Assembly (NCBI GenBank): GCA_016208545.1
Contig: JACQXU010000019.1
Coordinates: 4,317-25,997 of the forward strand
Direction: 5' to 3'
DNA length: 21,681 nucleotides
DNA from: Candidatus Uhrbacteria bacterium
Lineage (GTDB): Bacteria > Patescibacteriota > Patescibacteriia > UBA9934 > GWF2-40-263
This document shows positions 1 to 9,420 of this stretch, in pieces (positions within the stretch are counted from its first letter, which is position 1; every line of letters starts with the position of its first letter). A program made the translations under genes and the position numbers. The notes under the pieces are model-generated. The model saw nothing but the letters and a program-made list of their open reading frames with translations. It made no database searches and had not been told where the DNA came from.

Positions 1-3000
1 AAGAAGTCGTTAAATAATCACCAACTCGAAGTGCGCCATTTTCACTTGTGACATTCACTGGAACGCGACCGACAAGCGCAACAGGCATTGGATTGTCAGA
101 TTCGTTCACGTTATAACCGGCTGATGTGAAATCTCCGTAGTTGTCGGAAACGATTCCTGAAACCGGACCTTGATACGGCACAGACGATTTCACAAGTTGA
201 ACAATCGTATTTCCATCTTGTGTCACAACGTTTTGAGATCCTGGAACAACAATATCACCGTAAGAAATTCCCTCTGCAACAGGATATTGCTCAGCGTAGT
301 CAGCAGCCGGACCACCACTACAATCGCGAAGTTCGTATGGAATTCCAGCTGTTGGCGAAGTCGCGTTTGCAAGCGAAGAACAAACAGCTGTTGTGCTTGC
401 TGAATCTCCTAGTCCAACTTGAACTAAATCTTCAGAAAGCAAACCGTAATCCCAGTTTGATCCTTGAATAAATACGCCATATTGATTTGCTGATGGGTTA
501 GTATCAGCATCATTTACGTGAACGCCGTAAGTATCTTGCGCTCCGCTTGGCGTAAAATTTGTGAAATCAAGATCAAGTCCTATCATTGATCCGGTTCCTG
601 ATGTTGCTCCAGCGAAGTCTGCGTTTATAAGATCGCCTGATGTCCATTCTGTTTCAAGAGCAAAATCAACGAAAGTTCCGGTTCCGGCAGGAGCAATAGT
701 CAAAACTCCTGCGGCACTCATATTCCAATCATTTCCACCAACTAGCGAAAGTGTGGTGCTGGTATGTGTGTTTCCGATTGCAATTACGTCAGCGCTTGTC
801 GCTTGTGTTGCAATGCTTATTGTGTTTGCTAAATCGGTTGTTACTCCACCAATATCAATTGTTGTTGGATTGCTAGCCGCATCAAAAATGTTAAAAGACG
901 CGGCAGTGGAAACAAGATCGCCTCCGTCAATTTGTAGATCGGAGTCAATTTCTAAATCTGATTCAACATAAAGATCGCCGGCTCCTGTTGCAAGAGTTGG
1001 AGTTGCAGGCGATGAGTCAGTGGCAACATGTACTTGTGCGCCTGAAAAATATGCCGCAAAATTATTTGTGCCTCCGCTTGCTTCCGCAAAAACTCCAAAT
1101 CGGCTTGTACCATCTGCTGTGTTTGAAAAACGTCCGCCAAAACCGTTTGTGACAGCCCCTGCGCCGGCTACGATTAAACCATCAACTCCAATTGCGTTTG
1201 TAATTGTTCCGCCTCCGGTGCTTGATTGAGATCGTCCTGTAATTCCAGACGCTGTTGTAACTGTAAGAGCGCTTGAAGAATGAATTGCAACTCCGCTCAC
1301 ACCGTAAATTGCGTTTGCGGCGGATCCAGAAGAACGCGTGTAAGTTGCAACACCTTCGGATCCGTAAAGTTCGTGCATGCTCGCTCCAGGGTCAGCGCCA
1401 GATGAGACACTGAAATAACCGCCAAAGTCGTTTCTATTTGCAGTAAGAGTAGTGTTATTTGTTTGCTGACCGATAACAGCGCCAGAAGATGCGATTGACG
1501 CGTAATCCGTGAACGCGGCGCCAGCTTGAGTTGTAATAGCGCCTGTTAAACTAACGTTTCCAGCGTTACTGCTATCAGTTAAAGTCATAAGATCATTTCC
1601 TGATGTATCTTCAAACGTGAGTGTTCCAGTTGATCCTTCAAAAAATCGAATGCCGTCCATGTTGTAAAAATTTATTCCAGCATTAACTGCGTTTGTGATG
1701 TTAGAATCTGAAACATCAATGCCGTCAGTAATTCCAGTGTCTACACCTGATGAAGTAATAATGATAGCGTCGGGCATTGAACCAGCTGTATTTTCAGCGT
1801 TTACAATAGAAAGACCAGCTTCGTAAGTGTTAGCCGCGGCCGCAGAAGTTGGAGTTGCGGTAATTCGAATTCCAAACACATCAGCGTCAGCGTCATTGCC
1901 AACGAGTGTCATATCCAAACCGACATTATCTGCCGCAGTTGTAGTTCCATTGCTTTGTGTGAGTACAATGTTCATTGCGTCAGCATCTGCTGTTGCGGAT
2001 GTTTGAACAACGCTAAGAACTGTCGTTGTTGCAGAACCGTCTGTTGTTAAATCAATCGTATCTCCATCATCAAGCGCAATATTCACATCTCCTCCAAAAC
2101 TCGCATCATCACTTACTTGAAAATCATTTGTGATCGTCGCGCTACCAGTCATTAAAATGTCTGTCGCCGCATTATTGTCTGTTGTAAGTGAAAGTTGTGT
2201 GAGTGAAGTTGATCCAATTGTTATTGTTTCAGCACTATTTGTTGTTGTAATTGCGAGATAACTTGTGGAGCCCTCTGTGACTGTGAGCGCCGATGCTGTG
2301 TTGTCATCAATATCAAAATCAGATGCGTTGTCTAAATTGATGTTTCCGCCGTCGAGATAAAGATCTGCAAATTGTGCTGATGAAGTTCCAAGATCAAGTC
2401 CTGAATCTGTTGATGGAAAAAGCGCTGTTGCGCTCAAGGATAATTCATTCGCGCCTGTCACTCCGAAAATAATCTGTCCATCTGTATCATTGCTGATTGT
2501 TTCATCGTTTTGAAGTTCGATGTCTGTGCCGTAAGTTGTCGAATCAATATCAATCGCTGTGCCAGTTCCAGCGCCGGCGATGTTAATCGAATCTCCCGTT
2601 CCAGCATTTGAAATTACAAGCGCATTTCCAGATGAAGTTGCGTAACTTTGAGTTAAAGAAAGTACATTTCCAGTATGCGTGCAAGTATCGTTTCCAGTTG
2701 ATGTGCAGTTGTCAGTGATTGTAACAACTGGAGAATTAACAGTGAGTGTGATAACTCCTGCTGTTGAGTCATTCAGATCCAGCGATCTGGAAATGTCCGC
2801 CAAATTTCCTGAAACTGTTTGGCCGGTTGTTGTGTATTGTCCACTTGCGGCGGCCACAAATAAATCAGCGGATGTTGCCGCGCCAGAAGTTGTTGTGAGA
2901 TACATTCCGCGGCCAGTTGTGAGCGCATCAACACTGAAATCGAGTGCGTTTGCTGATGTAACACTATCTACCGTGAAATCAAACGGATCGGTTGTTGATT

Positions 3001-4039
3001 GATTGGAAGAATAATCAATCGATCTGTCATCATTAAAAGTGAAAAACGCAGTGGAGACATCGTGAATCTCTAAATCTCCAGTGCTTCTTAAATCTAAAAT
3101 CGTAGCGCCAGTACTGTCATTTGTTATTGTAAAAGTTTCAGCTCCGTCCATTGCAATTGAGGTACTCGCGTCAAGCGACAAAGAGTCTAAAAGTTCTGTA
3201 AAATCTAAACAATCAGTACACGAAAGATCGCCGACTGTTGCAGTACCAACTAAATCAATTGCGCCGTCAATGTAAAGATTGCCTTCGATCCCAACGTCGC
3301 TTGCCGCGAACAAATCATTTCCTCCCAAAGAAAAAGCTACGTTTGCAATTGTCTCTGTTGCTGATGTTGAGGCTCCGACAACCAAATCATTATCAATAAA
3401 TCCATCACCCAAAACTTCAATCTCATCAGCCACGCGCAAATCTCCGGTGCCGCCAGTACCATATGAAAACGCTGCATTGGTACCCACAATGACCGCTGCA
3501 TCATCTTCATAAGAACCACCAGACCCTACTTCCCAAAGTTGAATGACTGACAAATCAATTCCATCGAGCGTGTCTGCATTCAAAGCGTACGGCGCCGCGA
3601 CAAGCTGTTTGCGAGGAGTAAGTGTTTCGCCAGCAATTATAACTTCGAGATAAATTCCTGCATTGTCAGCAAAAGTTGAATCAGCAATCGCGGAATAAGG
3701 AGTTGAGGCGGCAGTATCGCCAAGATTTTCAGTAAACAAACCGTTTGTAAGTGTAACTGTTCGAGCTGTTGTTGAACCAGGCGTGTTGCTGTCACATGTT
3801 CCAGATGAATTCGACCACACACAAGTTCCTCCCGTTAAAGCTGTGTAAAAGAAGAACTTCATCGAAAGCGACGAACTTGAAACCGGAACGCCGTTTGCAT
3901 CCAAAACACGTCCTTGATACGCGACAATGTTTGGAGGACTAACAGCGAGTGCTGGAAATGCTGTGAGCCAGATGACCATCGCAAGCATGGATGCGATCGT
4001 CAGTAGACTAAACAGTTTGTGTTGGTGTGTGAGATTCAT
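1..4039 (-). CDS. Tail-fibre-like giant secreted surface protein (3' end outside window)
   Basis: The minus strand is open from an ATG at 4039 (or 4048) to the left edge, giving 1346 codons with no stop in the window. Residues 1-32 look like a signal peptide: Lys8, a hydrophobic core, then FPALA before VSPPNIVAYQGR. Next comes a domain with the pattern GRVLDANGVPV...MKFFFYTA, then over 1000 residues of Ser/Thr/Asp/Gly-rich short beta repeats (LDLGTSSAQFADLYLDGG, TNDFQVSDDASFGGDVNI) resembling phage tail fibres. Near residue 1243 is AADYAEQYPV and near 1322 GRVPVNVTSENGALRVGDYL, the conserved C-terminal segment that often precedes an intramolecular-chaperone (S74-like) end in such proteins; that end would lie outside the window. 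The start overlaps the upstream gene by 32 nt, suggesting translational coupling. A shorter start at 3988 would avoid the overlap but lose the signal peptide's charged end. Binding target unknown; a cell-surface adhesin is an inference. Confidence 0.85.
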   Translation of the reverse strand, partial: MNLTHQHKLFSLLTIASMLAMVIWLTAFPALAVSPPNIVAYQGRVLDANGVPVSSSSLSMKFFFYTALTGGTCVWSNSSGTCDSNTPGSTTARTVTLTNGLFTENLGDTAASTPYSAIADSTFADNAGIYLEVIIAGETLTPRKQLVAAPYALNADTLDGIDLSVIQLWEVGSGGSYEDDAAVIVGTNAAFSYGTGGTGDLRVADEIEVLGDGFIDNDLVVGASTSATETIANVAFSLGGNDLFAASDVGIEGNLYIDGAIDLVGTATVGDLSCTDCLDFTELLDSLSLDASTSIAMDGAETFTITNDSTGATILDLRSTGDLEIHDVSTAFFTFNDDRSIDYSSNQSTTDPFDFTVDSVTSANALDFSVDALTTGRGMYLTTTSGAATSADLFVAAASGQYTTTGQTVSGNLADISRSLDLNDSTAGVITLTVNSPVVTITDNCTSTGNDTCTHTGNVLSLTQSYATSSGNALVISNAGTGDSINIAGAGTGTAIDIDSTTYGTDIELQNDETISNDTDGQIIFGVTGANELSLSATALFPSTDSGLDLGTSSAQFADLYLDGGNINLDNASDFDIDDNTASALTVTEGSTSYLAITTTNSAETITIGSTSLTQLSLTTDNNAATDILMTGSATITNDFQVSDDASFGGDVNIALDDGDTIDLTTDGSATTTVLSVVQTSATADADAMNIVLTQSNGTTTAADNVGLDMTLVGNDADADVFGIRITATPTSAAAANTYEAGLSIVNAENTAGSMPDAIIITSSGVDTGITDGIDVSDSNITNAVNAGINFYNMDGIRFFEGSTGTLTFEDTSGNDLMTLTDSSNAGNVSLTGAITTQAGAAFTDYASIASSGAVIGQQTNNTTLTANRNDFGGYFSVSSGADPGASMHELYGSEGVATYTRSSGSAANAIYGVSGVAIHSSSALTVTTASGITGRSQSSTGGGTITNAIGVDGLIVAGAGAVTNGFGGRFSNTADGTSRFGVFAEASGGTNNFAAYFSGAQVHVATDSSPATPTLATGAGDLYVESDLEIDSDLQIDGGDLVSTAASFNIFDAASNPTTIDIGGVTTDLANTISIATQATSADVIAIGNTHTSTTLSLVGGNDWNMSAAGVLTIAPAGTGTFVDFALETEWTSGDLINADFAGATSGTGSMIGLDLDFTNFTPSGAQDTYGVHVNDADTNPSANQYGVFIQGSNWDYGLLSEDLVQVGLGDSASTTAVCSSLANATSPTAGIPYELRDCSGGPAADYAEQYPVAEGISYGDIVVPGSQNVVTQDGNTIVQLVKSSVPYQGPVSGIVSDNYGDFTSAGYNVNESDNPMPVALVGRVPVNVTSENGALRVGDYLTTS

Positions 4040-7000
4040 ATTGTTCATTTGATTCTTTTTCTGGCAATTGTGGATGCAGTTCCACATCAACCGAGAAATC
4101 TTGCGCGCCTTTTGCGCCGCGCAAATCAATCGGACGCACTTGAGTCGACTTATATCCTCCTTTTTCAAACACAGCGTAGTATTCGCTAGGTCCGAGCAAG
4201 AACGCGTAGCGGCCTTTGTTATCTGTCATTTGAGTATCAAGGAGTTTGTTATAGCGCGGCTCAAAAATACGCGCGATAACATTTTCAAGCGGACGTTTGG
4301 TGTTTTCGTCGTACACAATTCCCCAATTTTTTGGTTTGCGTGGTTTGGCAAGTCGTCGCGCAAGCAGATAAACCAGTACCTGCACGAAAATCATCACGGC
4401 CGCAAGCACGCTCGGCCTGATGACGACGACAGCCACCGAAACAATAACTCCGCTTATAGCAACGATCTGTTGCAGAATACGCAACATTCCTTGCCAAACC
4501 ACACGTTTCGGTTTTACAACTTCTGCCGCTTGAGCCGGATCAAGCGGAACATTTGGAGTGATTACGGCGTCCTTTTCAGTTACCTCGATAAATTCACCGT
4601 GGTAAACATCCAAGAATGTGCCGTCATCCTTCACTTCCTTAAGATATTCCGATGGAAATCGGAATCCGGCTTTTGTGGCCGTTAGGCGATATGTTCCTGG
4701 CTGAACCAGAAAGAAAAATCGGCCTTGTTTGTCGGTCACACGGCTTTTTACAAGCCGTCCTGGGCCTTGACTCGTCTTATCCTCAACAAGGAAAAGACGA
4801 ACAACAGCCAAATCAACCGGAGTTCTGGAAATGGCATGATAGACAGTGCCAAATCCTCTGCGTTTGCGCCTCCACAAAAGAAGAATTGGCGCAGTAAAAA
4901 GATATTGAAGGAACGGAAGAAAATCGAATGCAACTGTCATTAGAAGCACGCTGGCACCGGCTGTGACAACGAGCGTTGGCGTGGCAATATCTGTGGCTTT
5001 CTGCGCCACAGGACTTTCTCTAACTGTCTGGAACGTCTGCTGAACGGTCTCTGTGATTGGCGTTTGAAGAACATTAATAATCGCCTCTTTGACCGATTTA
5101 ACTAGGATTTCTGGCGTTGGTTTTGCAATCGCGCTTAAAAAGATTTTTTTGTTGACAATGCTATTGCCAACTACAAATTTTTCACTTTTGTACGATTCAA
5201 AATCCTCTGCCTCTGCGCTTAAACTATAAGTTCCGTCAAGAACGTACCACCCATACGTTCCATCAGAACTTGCAGTTGTTGGATTGAATTGCCCGTACGG
5301 TGACCCATCCCATACAAACAATTCACTATTCTTAACTTGCAAGAGCGTGATCTGCGCTCCGGCAACAGATGTTTCTTCGTCATCGATGACTTGAAGAGTG
5401 ATGCCCCATGGCAACACATTCAAGAAGGAAGAAACACTTTCTTTTGTCCCGTCCGAGTATGAAACCGCAACTTCCATATCGTAAATTTGCGGCACGGATG
5501 GGGACGTAATGTCCGCGAAGTAAAGAGCATCGCCACCTTGTTCATTTTCAAGATGGAGAAGGTACACATCCGACCCGATGGAGACCTGCAGTACCTCCAC
5601 ATTGTCGGAAAGTTCATTTTCAAGTATCTGAATACGAATGCGTGTGCTCGGCAAAACATCGAATATCCCTTTCTCACCCAAAGAAAGGGTTATTGTGTTG
5701 CCGGCAACGACAATCATCACGTCTTCTAACTGAAGAGCTGACTCTGTTCCCAGAGATGTAGGCGAACCTCCTCCCGTCCCTGTCGATGAATCCTCCGTCG
5801 GATTCTCGATGGGAGCTTCTGGTGGCGGTTGCTCTGGACCTGGTTCAGGCTCTGGCTCTGGTCCGGGAACAGGTTCCGGTACAGGCTCAGGCTCTGGTTC
5901 AGGCTCTGGCTCAACAGGTGGCACCTCTTCTTCCGGAGCAGTTGGAGTACCCGATCCAACAGCCCCAGAAGCGAATTGCCCTGCGGAGTCATAAGCAAAC
6001 AATCCATAATAATATGTTTGTCCATTTGTCAGTCCGGTGCGAGTAAGAGTTGTGACAAGCGCGTTTGAAACTTGAGTACAATGTGCATCGTTTGGACCAG
6101 TGGGATATGCTTCAGTGCATTCAAGAACTCGAATTCCAGCCAGATCTTCATCACTTGGGTTTGTCCACGACAGTGTAAGAGTTGTGTTTCCTGCTGTTAT
6201 TGAAAGATTTGAAACGTTCGCGGGTGGAAAATTCGTGAGTGTTGTGAATGTGTTGTCGGAAGATGTGGCCGTGTTTGATGAACTATCAGCTGATTTAACG
6301 CGGTAGTTATATTGCGTTCCGTCTGAAAGTGAAGTCAAAATCACACTGTGATCTGTCACGAGAGTGTTGTTGGTTTTCGTTGAACCGTAATTCACGCTCG
6401 TTCCATATTCGACAGTGCTTGTTGAGGCCTCGTTCGTGTTCCAAGTTATTCTCGCGCTCGCTTGCGTGATATCTGTTGCAGTGATGTTCGTGATCGTTGG
6501 AGCTGTTTGATCGAGAGTCGAAAACGACTGTGTGGAAGATGTTGCTTGATTGGCGCTTGAATCTTTAGAACGAACGCGGAAGAAATATGTTTTCCCTTCA
6601 AGCAAATTCACGAGTCCTAAAGAATGACTAGTGACAAATGAAGCATCGGTTACCGTGCCGACTTCAAAAGATTGAGTTAGCCCGTAATCAACTGCACTAT
6701 CTGCTGACTCGTTTGTAGTCCAACTCACAACTGCTGAATTCGTTGTAATTTGTGAAACTACAATATTGCTGATCGTTGGAGCTGTTGAATCTGCTGGAGG
6801 CTCTTCTGGACCTTCTGTCGGAGGAGTCCCTGCTCCTCCACCGCCTCCTCCTGTACTCATAGTAGGCACAACAACTGAAATAGAAACTTGATCCTGTGAG
6901 CTGATTGGAAGCGCAATCGAACCAAAATCCCCAAAAGTTCCGCCAATTGTAACAAAATATGTTCCGACGCTGGATGGATTTGTAATTTGATTCGTTCCTG

Positions 7001-7433
7001 TTCCAGAACTTGTCGCGTTTGTACCGATTTCAATTGTGACTCGACTTGTTGCCGCGATTGTACCGCCATCTCCAGAACAGATTGTGATCGTCAAAACATC
7101 TAACGACATCGCAACCGAAGCCTGTTCTGTGCCAGCACAACTTGTCGCGGTTGTAAGATCGGTTCCGTCATCAGCGACATCAACATCATCTTCAGTGATT
7201 GACGCAGTATTAAACGAGGTTGAGAAAGTCAAAGTGATAGTTTGACCTTCAGAAACACCGGATGGAGTTGTAAAGAGCACTTGGTGATTTGCGCTTTGGC
7301 TAGCTTGAAGCGTTGTTGGATAATCATTTGCGCTTGAAACTGTTGCCGCTCGCGCTGAAGGCACCAAAATCATCGTCGTTAAAACAGCGGTGATGATTAC
7401 GATGCTCCAGATGTTTTGAATGGATTTTTGCAC
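4008..7433 (-). CDS. Membrane-anchored FN3 and carboxypeptidase-regulatory-like surface protein, 1141 aa
   Basis: The start is a GTG at 7433, 5 nt after the preceding stop, with no clear Shine-Dalgarno. Residues 1-29 form a signal peptide ending ARA. An N-terminal beta domain (about 30-190) is followed by a Gly-rich linker and three FN3 domains starting near 213, 308 and 401; the first two begin TAPTI and carry the WxTNE motif. A stalk of Pro/Glu repeats spans about 503-540. After that come a beta domain, a carboxypeptidase-regulatory-like domain (about 690-770), hydrophobic segments near 816-855 ending in WRRKRR, a second such domain (GTVYHAISRTPVDLAVVRLFL), hydrophobic segments near 981-1026, and a third (GIVYDENTKRPLENVIARIF). 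The alternation suggests an exposed FN3/stalk part and regulatory-like domains on the cytoplasmic face. Product hypothetical; a role in surface anchoring or attachment is inferred from the domains and operon. Confidence 0.9.
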   Translation of the reverse strand: MQKSIQNIWSIVIITAVLTTMILVPSARAATVSSANDYPTTLQASQSANHQVLFTTPSGVSEGQTITLTFSTSFNTASITEDDVDVADDGTDLTTATSCAGTEQASVAMSLDVLTITICSGDGGTIAATSRVTIEIGTNATSSGTGTNQITNPSSVGTYFVTIGGTFGDFGSIALPISSQDQVSISVVVPTMSTGGGGGGAGTPPTEGPEEPPADSTAPTISNIVVSQITTNSAVVSWTTNESADSAVDYGLTQSFEVGTVTDASFVTSHSLGLVNLLEGKTYFFRVRSKDSSANQATSSTQSFSTLDQTAPTITNITATDITQASARITWNTNEASTSTVEYGTSVNYGSTKTNNTLVTDHSVILTSLSDGTQYNYRVKSADSSSNTATSSDNTFTTLTNFPPANVSNLSITAGNTTLTLSWTNPSDEDLAGIRVLECTEAYPTGPNDAHCTQVSNALVTTLTRTGLTNGQTYYYGLFAYDSAGQFASGAVGSGTPTAPEEEVPPVEPEPEPEPEPVPEPVPGPEPEPEPGPEQPPPEAPIENPTEDSSTGTGGGSPTSLGTESALQLEDVMIVVAGNTITLSLGEKGIFDVLPSTRIRIQILENELSDNVEVLQVSIGSDVYLLHLENEQGGDALYFADITSPSVPQIYDMEVAVSYSDGTKESVSSFLNVLPWGITLQVIDDEETSVAGAQITLLQVKNSELFVWDGSPYGQFNPTTASSDGTYGWYVLDGTYSLSAEAEDFESYKSEKFVVGNSIVNKKIFLSAIAKPTPEILVKSVKEAIINVLQTPITETVQQTFQTVRESPVAQKATDIATPTLVVTAGASVLLMTVAFDFLPFLQYLFTAPILLLWRRKRRGFGTVYHAISRTPVDLAVVRLFLVEDKTSQGPGRLVKSRVTDKQGRFFFLVQPGTYRLTATKAGFRFPSEYLKEVKDDGTFLDVYHGEFIEVTEKDAVITPNVPLDPAQAAEVVKPKRVVWQGMLRILQQIVAISGVIVSVAVVVIRPSVLAAVMIFVQVLVYLLARRLAKPRKPKNWGIVYDENTKRPLENVIARIFEPRYNKLLDTQMTDNKGRYAFLLGPSEYYAVFEKGGYKSTQVRPIDLRGAKGAQDFSVDVELHPQLPEKESNEQYESHTPTQTV

Positions 7434-7438
7434 ACAAG

Positions 7439-8353
7439 TTATTTGCGTTTACGCGCGAGTGAATAAATTAACAAAATAGCTACGACAAGCACAACATCAA
7501 CAACCATTATCTGCCATGGTACATACCAAAAATCGAAATTTGATGTGATTGTCTGCTCTGATTGACCGTACTTGAGTGACAATTCAGCAGTCATAGGACC
7601 GATTGCAAACAATCTCATTTGATCTTTCGCGCTTTCAAAAAAATTTTTTGGCGTTTCTGATCCGACTAAAAACTGCCTAGTTGAATTTGGAAGCACTCGG
7701 CCAACGGAAGGATTTGCATCAAACTCATCAACTGTTCGTCCAAAAAAATCTTTCAACTTGATGATCCCGGTTGGAGTTACATGAACATTCCCCTGATTTT
7801 GCAAACGAAATTCGTAAAGTCCATCAATTCTGCTGTGAGGCCATTCAGACTTTTTTGAAAAATCGAGAAGTACTAATTTTTCATTCGTTTCTCCTTCAAC
7901 AGTTAGTAAAATAAGAGCTGCTGTTTTTGCTTCGACCATTGCTCCATTATCAGCAACTAAATCTGAAGGAGCTTGGGAAACTGTTATCGCGGCGTAATAT
8001 CCGCCCGAAAGCGCTTCAGAAGGAATTGAAATTGTGAACGGAATTTCATATTTTGAATTTGCTGGAACGACAAATTCAGAAAATGCCAGGCCGATCCAGT
8101 CCGCAAGCCCAGAGTGATCCTCTTCAAATGGAATGAACGATGGAGTTCCCCCAACTCCAGACGGTTCAAATTTTATTACATCAAGATAATATGTCTGTTC
8201 AATCGTTTTTGTATTGATGACAGTTAATTTCTGCTTGATCGTTTCACCGCGCTGTACACTAACTTCCATTACAGATGGCGAAAGCGATGCCGCAAAAATC
8301 GAGACTGGTATCAATACAAGAATAATCGAAGCGAAAATAATCCTAAATTTCAT
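7439..8353 (-). CDS. DUF916-like secreted Ig-fold protein with C-terminal membrane anchor, 304 aa
   Basis: ATG at 8353 is preferred: it lies 1 nt after the upstream TGA (8355-8357) and is followed at once by a signal peptide (MKFRIIFASIILVLIPVSIFA). An in-frame TTG at 8374 would overlap the upstream gene. The N-terminal half (SLSPSVMEVSVQRGETIKQK ... PFTISIPSEALSGGYYAAI) has the pattern of DUF916/WxL-interacting Ig-like domains. A second beta domain follows (YEFRLQNQGNVHVTPTGIIK). The C-terminus has one transmembrane segment (VVDVVLVVAILLIYSLA) and a basic tail RKRK, as in a surface protein held in the membrane. In Firmicutes DUF916-type proteins pair with surface WxL proteins; here the neighbours are large surface proteins, so a scaffolding role is plausible but unproven. 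The FN3 gene starts 5 nt downstream. Confidence 0.85.
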   Translation of the reverse strand: MKFRIIFASIILVLIPVSIFAASLSPSVMEVSVQRGETIKQKLTVINTKTIEQTYYLDVIKFEPSGVGGTPSFIPFEEDHSGLADWIGLAFSEFVVPANSKYEIPFTISIPSEALSGGYYAAITVSQAPSDLVADNGAMVEAKTAALILLTVEGETNEKLVLLDFSKKSEWPHSRIDGLYEFRLQNQGNVHVTPTGIIKLKDFFGRTVDEFDANPSVGRVLPNSTRQFLVGSETPKNFFESAKDQMRLFAIGPMTAELSLKYGQSEQTITSNFDFWYVPWQIMVVDVVLVVAILLIYSLARKRK

Positions 8354-8354
8354 A

Positions 8355-9263
8355 TCAATAATTGCCAGCGGCAATAAAAGTTGTTGTGTTACTGTAAGTC
8401 AAAGCTGAAGTGCCTGTTGATCCAGCGGCTTTTATAATAAGGAATGATCGTTGATCAAACGCGAAAGTACTGGTCGTGACAATATCCTGCCCTGTTGATG
8501 TTATTGCTGTATCTGCCGAGTCAAATGTGCTGGTTGTAACTGTTGTGTCAGACGAACGTGCTCCATATTCTTCAGAGGCGGCCGTAACTGTTCCATCCGC
8601 AACATCGTCGAGCGCTACTGATCCGTTTCGCATATTTCCATCTTCCAAAACCTGAATGCTGTAACCGTTGTCGTTATCAATTGTGATCTCAAAACCCACA
8701 ATTCCAGTCGCAACAGTCTGAAGATCAATGGACTCCAGTGTCAAACTTGATCCATTTAATTGGTAAAGATAGTCATTTGTTCCGTCAATTGTTGGAGAAC
8801 TTGAGCCGACAGTTAGACGATCGAGTGTGATACTACCAGCGGCAACAGATGAAATTCTTCCAAAACCAACAACTTGACTGCCGCCACGATCCTGAACAAC
8901 TGCCACATAATCAGTCGCAGACAAGCCTGTTGTAGATGACATCGAGACGGTAGTGCCTGAAAGCGCGGTTATTGCTCGTTCATTGCTTGAATTTTGAATG
9001 AACAAATCAAATGAAATGATTTGATCAAACACACCAGCACGATAATCGTTTGAAACCTGGTAAGAAGTGCTTGTGGCTGAACCTCCAGGACCGATTATGG
9101 AACTGTCGCGAAGTCCATAGCTTGTGGAACTTGAAGTGTCTGAACCACCGGTTGAGATTGTGTCCCACCGGATTTCATAGTTTGTGGAAGTCATGCTGGC
9201 AGACGCAAAGCTTGCCCATACAAAAAACCCCACAAGTGCAAAGGTGATAGTGCGTTTAAACAT
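8355..9263 (-). CDS. Secreted beta-rich hypothetical protein, CPR type, 302 aa
   Basis: First gene of the leftward operon. ATG at 9263 has an AAGGA Shine-Dalgarno at 9269-9273 and a sigma70-like promoter just upstream. Residues 1-22 form a signal peptide (MFKRTITFALVGFFVWASFA, cleavage after ASA). The mature N-terminus starts MTSTNYEIRWDTISTGGSDT followed by STSYGLRDS and TSTSYQVSNDYRAGVF, a pattern of paired NY/SY strands that I associate with abundant secreted proteins of Parcubacteria. The rest is Thr/Ser/Asp-rich beta sequence with no membrane anchor, few Lys and no Cys, ending TTTFIAAGNY. No enzymatic motif is visible. It may be a secreted or surface subunit acting with the three genes behind it. 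Function unknown. Confidence 0.85.
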   Translation of the reverse strand: MFKRTITFALVGFFVWASFASASMTSTNYEIRWDTISTGGSDTSSSTSYGLRDSSIIGPGGSATSTSYQVSNDYRAGVFDQIISFDLFIQNSSNERAITALSGTTVSMSSTTGLSATDYVAVVQDRGGSQVVGFGRISSVAAGSITLDRLTVGSSSPTIDGTNDYLYQLNGSSLTLESIDLQTVATGIVGFEITIDNDNGYSIQVLEDGNMRNGSVALDDVADGTVTAASEEYGARSSDTTVTTSTFDSADTAITSTGQDIVTTSTFAFDQRSFLIIKAAGSTGTSALTYSNTTTFIAAGNY

Positions 9264-9282
9264 ACTTTTCCTTCACGAATAC

Positions 9283-9312
9283 ATTGTATCATGAACACCA
9301 AAAGTAGTCAAG
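9283..9312 (-). promoter_or_regulatory. Sigma70-type promoter of the surface-protein operon
   Basis: On the minus strand a -35 TTGACT (9307-9312) and a -10 TACAAT (9283-9288) are separated by 18 nt. Transcription would start near 9276, leaving a very short leader with the AAGGA ribosome site (9269-9273), 5 nt before the ATG at 9263. No other strong promoter was noticed inside the operon, which suggests a single transcript of at least 9 kb. Confidence 0.7.
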
Positions 9313-9363
9313 TCTAGATTTTGCTAATTTTAGCAGAGAAAGAAATGTTTTTGGAGCAAAAAA

Positions 9364-9420
9364 CTGTGGATAAGTGCCACTTTTTGTTCAAAATGACCAA
9401 TTGTTGGAAATTATCCACAG
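9364..9420. other. Inverted pair of perfect DnaA boxes (possible oriC element)
   Basis: TGTGGATAA (9365-9373) and TTATCCACA (9411-9419) are exact matches to the E. coli DnaA box consensus in opposite orientation, extended to 10-bp arms (CTGTGGATAA / TTATCCACAG). The DNA between and to the right is AT-rich, including 16 consecutive A at 9442-9457, and could unwind easily. A near-consensus parS site lies about 500 bp to the right. No dnaA or dnaN gene is in the window and only two perfect boxes are seen, so an origin is a hypothesis; the pair could also be a DnaA-titration or regulatory site for the divergent operon promoter. Confidence 0.4.

Noticed and set aside
170..3822. Several open frames of 60-136 codons on both strands across 1-3.9 kb
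   Set aside because: They are out of frame with the single minus-strand frame that stays open for more than 1346 codons and reads as a coherent beta-repeat protein; their residue composition is not protein-like.
8355..8357. TGA read as glycine (code 25, as in some CPR lineages)
   Set aside because: TGA ends the 302-aa gene 1 nt before the next signal-peptide ATG, and the conserved genes polA, rpsT, holA and xer show no internal TGA.
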